Origin: Prosapia bicincta
Lineage: Eukaryota; Arthropoda; Insecta; Hemiptera; Cercopidae
Reading direction: 5' to 3'
Length of the DNA stretch: 64,000 nucleotides
NCBI GenBank assembly: GCA_036971475.1
Contig: JBAIZL010000005.1
Span: 240,601,823-240,665,822, forward strand
The notes under the pieces were generated by a model, which saw only the letters and a program-made list of their open reading frames with translations, was not told the origin of the DNA and ran no database searches. The position numbers were made by a program, and so were the translations under genes. This document shows, one piece after another, positions 57,252 through 64,000 of the stretch (positions are counted from its first letter, which is position 1; each line of letters starts with the position of its first letter).

Positions 57252-57930
57252 CTTGAAGGTCACTTTCGTTAGGGTACCTCCTCGTAAACCTTCAAGAAAA
57301 ATGTTTTAAAGGTCCCTGCCACGGGGTAACTCCCTGTAAACCTTTAAAGCTTCAAAAAAATTTAAAAACAAATTTGATGGTCACTGGCGCGGGTTAACTC
57401 CCCCTAAACCTTCAAGAAAATGTTTTAAAGGTCCCTGCCACGGGGTAACTCCCTGTAAACCTTTAAAGCTTCAAAAAAACTTGATGGTCACTGGCGTGGG
57501 TTATCTCCCCCTAAACCTTCAAGAAAAATGTTTTAAAGGTCCCTGCCACGGGGTAACTCCCTGTAAACCTTTAAAGCTTCAAAAAAAACTAAATGGTCAC
57601 TGGCGCGGGTTAACATCCCATAAACCAAAAGAAAAATGCTTTAAAAGTCTCTGCCACGGGGTAATTCCCTGTAAACTTTTAAAACAAAAAAACTCATTGC
57701 CTTTGAAGGTCCCTGGCGTAGGACAAGTCCTCCTAAACCTTCTTGGCTGTTTGCATTGGGAACTGCATTTTGTCATGGAGTGGCAGTTACAGGAAATGGC
57801 GGTGGTTGGAGCCATTTTCATTCGGGTTTTCGACCTTGAAGGTCGGGGTAAACACCCTACTTGAAAGTCGATTACCCGTGGGGACTGCATTTTGTGGCAG
57901 TCACTGGTAAATAGCGTCGGCTATTTCCAA
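57252..57930 (+). repeat. Array of alternating hairpins
   Basis: About nine units of 45-60 bp alternate between type 1 (cttgatggtcactggcgcgg ... aaaccttcaag) and type 2 (ttttaaaggtccctgccacg ... aaacctttaaag). Each unit's ends are complementary (CTTGAAGGT/ACCTTCAAG; TTTAAAGGT/ACCTTTAAA), so each folds. Then smaller hairpins follow: CGACCTTGAAGGTCG, GACTGC...GCAGTC, AATAGC...GCTATT. Paired changes in both arms (units 7-8) hint that pairing is maintained. A 127-codon ORF here is a by-product of the repeats. Confidence 0.85.
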
Positions 57931-57970
57931 ACTTGTAATGTGGGCATAATGATGACGGTTTCAACCCCGT

Positions 57971-58356
57971 ATGAGACACAGAGGACAAGTGTATAAGAAT
58001 ACAAGACATTTACGATTTTCAACCATTCCACAGACAGACATGGTTTGGACCGATTCTCTTACAACTGAGAACCCAGTTTATCGACGTTATTCACTTGCGA
58101 ACACACGATTATGCTCTTTTCGTAATTGGAAGGGTGTGGAAAACGAAACAGTGAATCCATATACTCTAAGCTTGGCCGGTTTTTTCTACACCAGAAAAGA
58201 TTACCTTACTATATGTTTTAGTTGTGGGGGAGGTCTAAGCGATTGGGAACCTACACATGACCCGTTTGGTGAACACGTTTTATGGTTTTATAAATGTAAA
58301 TTTGCATCGATTGTACAATCTAAAAGAGAAGAAGAAATGGAAATCGATATTGCAAC

Positions 58357-58392
<36 letters not shown>

Positions 58393-58615
58393 CAATGACG
58401 ACGATGATGATGATGATGACGATGACGACGGTGCCCTAGTACAACGTAATGAGGATGATCGTTCGATATGTAAGATTTGTTGTGCAGAAGAAGTACAAGT
58501 TGTATGTCTACCATGCGGACATATGTTTGCCTGTCAATTGTGCTCGCTTAGCCTTGAAGTATGTAGCGTATGCAGAACGCCCACATCCGCCACGATACGT
58601 ATTTATCTTTCATAG
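57971..58615 (+). CDS. iap: Inhibitor of apoptosis (BIR + RING)
   Basis: 214 aa, intact. BIR domain ~45-115: RLCSFRNW, then CFSCGGGLSDWEPTHDPFGE and H-x6-C (HVLWFYKC), the complete C2HC zinc set. An Asp-rich linker (~125-153) coded by GAT/GAC repeats, then a C-terminal IAP-type RING (CKICCAEEVQVVCLPCGHMF, CSVCR). Baculoviral and insect IAPs of this form block caspases by ubiquitination. The Asp run is unusual and may vary in length. ATG 57971 is preceded by the hairpin array. Likely acquired from an insect host. Confidence 0.95.
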
Positions 58616-58762
58616 GCTTGGGAACTGGTAAACCTTGAGAACCGGACGTTGCGGGGTCGTGAGTGTTTAGTGAACTCGGCGTGAGAATGTGAACCAGCAG
58701 ACCTTGACAACCGGATGCCAACTGTGAGACTTTGATACCCCACCAAACGTTGAAGAGAAGAG

Positions 58763-58800
58763 TATATATATCAACAACACACTTGTAGATCTCTCACAGT
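58763..58800 (+). promoter_or_regulatory. Core promoter of the spliced Pro/Gln-rich gene
   Basis: TATATATA at 58763-58770 and TCACAGT initiator at 58794-58800, 33 bp apart. A leader exon would end at 58881 (tttag/gtaatt). Confidence 0.55.
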
Positions 58801-59210
58801 AGCTTGAGAGGTTGCCTGGACCGACGAGAGTCTGAGGAAGAGGTTGGTCTATCTTGCAGGGATTGGCTGAAACTTTGTTTAGGTAATTCACAACGAATAT
58901 TTATAGTTATCATCTTTCTATTTGAAAATATTTTACTGTTGTTAATTTTTCATTTCAATCACATTGCTTTTTTAAATTTTATTTGTCATCTTTCATTTGA
59001 AAATACTTTATATGTTTACATTTGTTTTCGTTTCAATCACGATGCTTCTTTTTTAAATTTTATTTGTCAACTTTTATTTGAAAATTCTGTTAATGTCTAC
59101 TTTTTTGAATATTTAACATTTCAAACGCATTGCTTTTTAAATTTTACCAATTAATATTTTATTATAATTATATTTTCGTATTTTGTTAATCTCTCACAGT
59201 TGCTTGCAAA

Positions 59211-60177
59211 ATGGTGCCAGGATTCAATATAACCCGATATACTGACGGCATGCTGCGGGAGCTGGTCAAATCTATTTTACCGGGCTTGGATGAAGATCTA
59301 TTTAGGTAAGTGACAACGAATATTTATATTTGTCATCTTTGAAAATACTTCATATGTTTAGTTTTGTTATATTCTCATTTAAATCACATTACTTTGTCAT
59401 CTTTTATTTGAAAATACTTTATATGTTTACTTTTTGAATTTTTCTTTAATCACATTTTTAAAATTTTAAAAATAAATATATTTCATTAACTTTAAGAGAG
59501 CTCAAACTGTTGGATATTTTATATTTTAAACTTATATCAAACCAATCAATTTTTGATAAAATAGTATAAGGCAGTAGTACTGTATTTTCATAAACGTTGT
59601 AATTATTCATTAGATTGACTTAATTTTAAAAATTTTACTGTGAATTTGTCTTTCAGAGCAATTTTATAGTATTTCGTGTATTCATATTACTATATTGTGT
59701 TGTCGGTATTTCAGCCAGATTCTGAGACTCAGAACGGAGGCTACATCATCGGGATACCCGTTGGTGACGTTGAATATTTCGTCGGGGGTTTCCTATCTCC
59801 CATGTACTAACGATGGCCGAATCATCATCAGCCAGTCATGGGATAGGAATCTCAGGACGTGCAACGACGGCCAGCAACAACAACAACCACCACCAGCGCA
59901 TGCCTGGAAATCGACGTCCCTGCCTCCAGCATCCCAGCCAGCATCCCAGCCACCAGCATCCCAGCAACCTCAACCGTCCACCTCGAGGGCAGCGGAGGTG
60001 GTCCCTCAGAGCCTGGATTTTATAGACGCTATCTTAGCCGATTTACGGAGTCAAATGGCATCTGAGAGAACACCTTCTCCTGAACAGGCGCCAGTCACGC
60101 TCGGGGACCTGGACGGGATAGAGGTCATAGACTTATTGACGGTTACGGACGAAGAAATGCGGAGTCTAAAGGAATAA
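59211..60177 (+). CDS. Spliced Pro/Gln/Ser-rich protein, unknown
   Basis: Coding exons 59211-59305 and 59715-60177 (donor AG/gtaagt, acceptor ttcag) join in frame to 186 codons including stop. A preceding leader exon (to ~58881) ends in the same tttag/gtaa context, and the acceptor ctctcacag at 59199 repeats the sequence at the transcription start (58791), so the first exon module is duplicated. Protein: helical N-terminus (DGMLRELVKSILPGL), Gln/Pro/Ser low-complexity centre (ASQPASQPPASQQ), acidic C-terminus (DLDGIEVIDLLTVTDEEMR), like an activation domain. Role unknown; possibly a transcription regulator. Confidence 0.6.
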
Positions 60178-60368
60178 CACTTCTCGCAAAGAGGTAAGAT
60201 TATTGATTTCATGTGAATATGATAATAGTGAGCAGTATTTTAAACCTTGCAGTGACACTTGTTTTAAAATATTACTTCCTACATTCATTTTCACGTAAAA
60301 CCAACAGTTTTTCTCATTTGAAAAGGTGTATATTCCCGCATTTCTTTGTGCATGGGGGTGGTATGTTG

Positions 60369-60686
60369 TAATGGATGACCACCACAGAAGGCAGCGATGG
60401 ATGGAGCTGCCTTCCGTAGCCCTTAAGGCAGCTTACGCACCTGGTAAGCCCAGGATACATGCGAATGCCGGTCTTGCGTGGTAATATCGGAAATAAAAAA
60501 TAATTACGATTTGGAACCCACAGCAACGTCATCAAAGATTCACTACTAGAATTGACCTATATTGTAGTTCAATTCTGATAGTGAGTAATTGCTGATGTTG
60601 CTGAGATCCCAATCGTAATTATTTGATTTCCCCTATATTACCACGCGGTCCCTGCAGTCGCTAACCTACTTACTGTGTGCGTATAA
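60369..60686 (+). ncRNA. Conserved motif plus giant hairpin A
   Basis: Motif copy at 60369-60414, then imperfect arms 60431-60555 and 60569-60686 around the loop cctatattgtag. Paired blocks from the loop outwards: agaattga/tcaattct, cagcaac/gttgctg, aataattacgat/atcgtaattatt, gcgtggtaatat/atattaccacgc. No ORF. Structured RNA or DNA; transcription not shown. Confidence 0.75.
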
Positions 60687-60728
60687 TATTTTTTTTGTGT
60701 GTTTGCTTCTATTTGGGGGAGCATGTTG

Positions 60729-61110
60729 TAATGGAATGGCCACCACTGAGGACAGCGATGGCTGGAGCTGTCTTCCTTAGAAAATATGTTACCCACAGTA
60801 AGCCAAGGATACATGCGAATGCTGGTTTTGCGTGACTTTAAAATCGGGTGTGTAATATTTGTACTCTGACACTCACAGCAACATCACATTTATGCACTAT
60901 CGCAATCGATCCACACCGTCAAAGACTCGTTACTAGAATTGACCTATATTGTAGTTCAATTCTGATGAGGAGTAATTGATGGTGTAGTTCGACTTCGATA
61001 TCGCATAACTGTGATGTTGCTGTGATGTCACCTACAAAATATTACACCGAATTTTAAAGTCACGCGAACCCAATATTCGCTAACCTACTGTGCGTAATAT
61101 ATTTTCTAAA
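60729..61110 (+). ncRNA. Conserved motif plus giant hairpin B
   Basis: Motif copy at 60729-60774, then arms 60777-60942 and 60955-61110 with the same loop. Paired blocks: agaattga/tcaattct, cagcaacatcaca/tgtgatgttgctg, cgtgactttaaaat/attttaaagtcacg, ttagaaaatat/atattttctaa. A diverged tandem duplicate of hairpin A in which the stems have changed but pairing is kept. Confidence 0.8.
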
Positions 61111-61269
61111 AATATTTTTGTGTGACTGTTGGTGTGCGTGATATATATATTACTCTTATTTATATTTATATTTAGTTTTATCGTTGCTAAATTTTAATTA
61201 TATTATATTATATTTGAAATATGTTTTGATGAGTTTATTCTAGTCTTATTATTATTATTTTTTTAAATT

Positions 61270-61277
61270 ATTGTAGG

Positions 61278-61334
<57 letters not shown>

Positions 61335-61865
61335 ATTTAAACTACGTATTTGTTCTTGTCCATATATTTTTATTATTCATATACACGTATTACTCTTATT
61401 TTATACAACAGAAGTTCCTCACCATTCTCGCATCCAACACTCACCTACTTGTACCCCCATCATACAGTAACGCACAACTGAACGCCTCGTAGCTCAGTCG
61501 CTAGCGTCACACGCCAGCAAACCAAACGCCCTAGGTTCCATTCCCGAACGCAGAATTATATTTTTTTCCAAAACTTACGTCACCACCAGAACAAGATGGC
61601 CCTTCCGCACCTCGACCAGCAACCTGTCAAACACCAGGGGCGGGGCGTGAACGCCATCTTCACTACCATCATCTACCTATCAGAACAAGATGACCCTTCC
61701 GCTCCCCCACCTTGACCAGCAACCTATCACACACCAGGGGCGGGGCGTGGACGCCATCTTAACTACCATCATCGACCTATCAAACAAAAGGGGCGGGGCT
61801 TAGGAGGGGTGGGGGTAACAAATACTGCTCTCTCATTGGGGGGATAAAGTATACCCATTACTACT
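61270..61865. repeat. Right TIR of Maverick copy 2 and adjoining (AT)n
   Basis: (AT)n at 61280-61330, then the TIR to 61865, inverted copy of 46251-46830. A box 61490-61500, B box 61534-61544. Confidence 0.93.
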
Positions 61866-62605
61866 GACAAGGTTCAGTTTTATCTCAGAAGGACGTATAG
61901 ATATAAACAGTATTTTTCTCTTTTCCGTTACTGGGAAATATTTATACAGTAGCCTTGGTTATGTAAGGAGGGGCTCAGTAAAGTGGTAATATACTACTAC
62001 TTAGTTGCCACAATTCATCCTTTCATATGTGAAAAATACTGTAGGCATTTGTGACTGTAGATATTGCGGGTCAATGGGCGATTCATTATTGCTGTCTAGT
62101 GTGAGGATTTAATTGGAAAAGAATGATAGAGTTACTCAATGCTGCTTCGGGATTTTAAGTATACGTTCTTGAAATTATTCTATTATCCCAAAACTGTTAC
62201 ACGTTCAGGTTATAATGGGATATTTATAAGTTTATGTTTCTTATAGAAAAGTTTTGAAATAAACACTTATTAAAAACGAAATGAAACGATATGGAAAACA
62301 AACAACCAACTATAAATACACCTCTTAGTATGGAATTACATTCAATATATTACATAGATAGTTCAGCTCATGTAAAATTATGTCACGGTTCCCGGCGGCG
62401 CGGAGATACTGTTGGAGAATTGTTAGAGTTAGTTCGGTCTTTTAATATATAAACTTAAAATATTTATCTATATTTTGATGGCCTAAACTAAAATCTATTT
62501 TATAAAGCATTACTTTATTTTAATTTGTATTGCCTATGGCCTAACCTTGCGACGTTAAACCATAATCCATAATTGTTGGGTTCGCGATATTATACTGAAG
62601 AAAAG
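61866..62605 (+). repeat. Segmental duplication, right flank of Maverick copy 2
   Basis: Begins with gacaag and continues the paralogy with 43438-44230 (gttcagttttatctcagaag...). Confidence 0.85.
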
Positions 62606-63140
62606 TATGATCATTTGTATTTACAAATATGTGATTGCTATGACAACATAAACTGTTAACGCTTCTATATCCCGCCCAACGAATTGGTTTATCGGTGTCA
62701 ACTATACCTAATCCTTAAATGACGAGAAGCAGTGTCTCTGTACTTCGGTCATATATTTAAAGAATAAATAATACAGAGTATCACAACGAATAACGCAGAA
62801 GTGAATCTTCGGTTGCATTTTGATAGTGCAATAATACGTCTTGTTTTTCAAGAATAGGATGGGAGTATGGACAGGTTTCCACAATCCTAACTTCAATACT
62901 AATATTCTATGTGGTTAATATGTTGGAACATGCAATAGAAACCAATAGTATACTCGTGTTGTTAGAATATCGCAGCATTGTATACAAGTTAGCATTTAAT
63001 ATGGCCAACGTATGTGTACTACGTGTTAATTTCTATGTTTGCACTAAAGAGATAAGTAAACACATATAGGTAATCAGAGGCTGAAGTCGATCGATGATAG
63101 AAACAAATAATGTTTCAACTTTGGGAGAAAACGGTCATAG
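62606..63140. other. Unannotated stretch
   Basis: No element end or gene recognised; would hold the missing 5' part of the next gene if that is intact. Confidence 0.4.
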
Positions 63141-64000
63141 TCAAAAGTCATAGGAATAAAATTTGACTATTTTTCTTCACTTGAGAGAAAAGCACATTAT
63201 ATTGGACAAAACCATTGGTGTTACTTTAATATAAATATAACCTTTACAAATCTTTTGGAGGGCTATTCAATACCCACTGATGCCCTTAGTGTTTTTTGGG
63301 AAAAGCAAACAGATTTGGTTTTTGTAAATGACAGATCGAACGTTAATATATTAATTTCCTATAAAAAAAGTATGCAAAAACTTCAAAGATCATCGATTTC
63401 TTGTACAAATACATTTGACGGTGAAGGTGGTGTTTTGGCGCATGCATTTCATCCCAATGTTAATCAAAGCACTCGTGAAATACACATTGACAGTGATGAA
63501 TTATGGTGTTTAGAAAGAGACATTTTAAAATGTGATCAAGGTAATTTTTTTTTATTAAGTGTCTTAATTCATGAAATAGGCCATACTCTGGGTATAAGCC
63601 ATTCAAACGATCCGACAGTAATGTATCCATATTATCAGAATATGAATGATGAACTGTCAGCGGACGACATTTTAGCAATACAAACCTTATATGGACCTAA
63701 AGACACCATATCAACAACGACAAAACCTTCAAAATCCGCTACAGAACGTGTAAAACAAGATAAAGAAGATTCACCGAATTTGTGTGATTTGAAGAATTTA
63801 AAAACTTTTCTAGTTATCAATCATCAGTTATATATTTTTTATGAAAAATGGTTTTGGTCGGTAAATTTACAAGATAAGACAGTTGTTAACAAAGCACAAC
63901 TAATTGTAGACTGGTTAATTTTTTTACCAAAAAATTTTACAAAATTTGATTTTATTTATCAGAGACCAACTGAGCAAATTGTCTTTTTTGCTGATCAATA
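63141..64000 (+). CDS. Second matrix metalloproteinase, partial (runs off window)
   Basis: Frame open from 63141 to the edge. EGYSIPTDALSVFWEKQTD, then FDGEGGVLAHAFHPN and zinc motif HEIGHTLGISH (from 63570), VMYPYY Met-turn, DDILAIQTLYGP, a Thr/Lys linker and hemopexin-like strands. Domain order matches the Maverick MMP, but sequences are clearly diverged and Lys/Asn codons are AT-rich. Before ~63255 the similarity slips into another frame (strand block ...TKPLVL/GVTLI), so the N-terminus is either frameshifted or in another exon; no signal peptide is visible. It lies outside the Maverick TIR. It may be a host gene, or a relic of another virus. Confidence 0.75.

Larger units (their letters stand above)
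46251..61865 (+). mobile_element. Maverick/Polinton copy 2, complete ends, internally deleted
   Basis: 15,615 bp from agtagtaatgggtatac to its inverted copy, flanked by perfect 6-bp duplications gacaag (46245-46250, 61866-61871). Starts AG and ends CT as Polintons do. From the left: TIR, RING and OB-like genes (-), control region, truncated polB, fibre-like fragment, metalloproteinase, PLA2, protease, penton, 48-aa ORF, major capsid, small genes, hairpin array, IAP, spliced gene, giant hairpins, TIR (+). No integrase or ATPase frame is present, and many genes are broken while others (metalloproteinase, penton, IAP) are intact. It could not move by itself. Confidence 0.97.

Noticed and set aside
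57481..57890. ORFs of 97-127 codons on both strands in the hairpin array
   Set aside because: Frames follow the repeat period; no domain, and the array's sequence constraint is explained by pairing.
58257..58514. Met- or His-rich ORFs inside the IAP
   Set aside because: Other-frame readings of the GAT/GAC repeat in the IAP linker.

Overview
This is arthropod, almost certainly insect, nuclear DNA: AT-rich, intron-bearing, full of long (GT)n, (CA)n and (AT)n tracts and dominated by mobile elements. Pointers to an insect are gypsy/17.6-type LTR elements whose LTRs begin AGTT and end AACT next to TATA, a CYP6-like P450 terminal exon, TATA plus TCAGT core promoters and a short TTAGG run. The order of insect cannot be read reliably. 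Few host exons are visible: a ubiquitin-like terminal exon (22.24-22.48 kb, -), a possible signal-peptide first exon (30.61-30.67 kb, -), a P450 terminal exon (40.88-41.05 kb, -) and one unrecognised exon candidate (37.57-37.74 kb, +).

The main content is two copies of a Maverick/Polinton (adintovirus-like) endogenous DNA virus in opposite orientations. The left copy (1-9978, continuing off the left edge) is the better preserved one for replication genes: a glycosyltransferase-like gene running off the window, packaging ATPase, chromodomain integrase, protein-primed DNA polymerase B with one stop, a small OB-like gene and a seven-exon spliced RING gene, ending in a terminal inverted repeat (TIR). 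It sits inside the gag of a gypsy element whose remaining gag, protease, pol and 3' LTR follow (9979-15697).

The right copy (46251-61865) is complete from end to end: TIRs of about 550 bp and a perfect 6-bp target duplication (gacaag). A paralogous uninterrupted site lies at about 43.43 kb. It has lost the C-terminal half of polB, and no integrase or ATPase is visible in it, but it carries the virion half: fibre-like fragment, matrix metalloproteinase, parvovirus-type phospholipase A2, decayed adenain-like protease, penton, a 48-aa ORF, frameshifted major capsid protein, several small genes, an IAP (BIR + RING) and a spliced Pro/Gln-rich gene. Its non-coding DNA is highly structured: an array of about nine alternating hairpins (57.25-57.93 kb) and two giant hairpins (60.43-60.69 and 60.78-61.11 kb), each preceded by a conserved motif of about 45 nt also found behind the OB-like gene. 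The TIRs hold tRNA-like A and B boxes at exact tRNA spacing.

The 16-46 kb stretch is a graveyard: LINE fragments, gypsy remnants (one with an env-like tail), a hAT element with a LINE inside it, fold-back palindromes carrying mirrored hammerhead-like ribozyme motifs, minisatellites of 72 bp and 20 bp, and two segmental duplications that supply empty-site controls for insertions. A second, divergent metalloproteinase gene starts just outside the right Maverick and runs off the right edge.

Read together, the two Mavericks describe one virus-like system: replication and packaging in the left copy, capsid, entry-type enzymes and host-control proteins in the right, with unexplained structured non-coding RNA or DNA modules.
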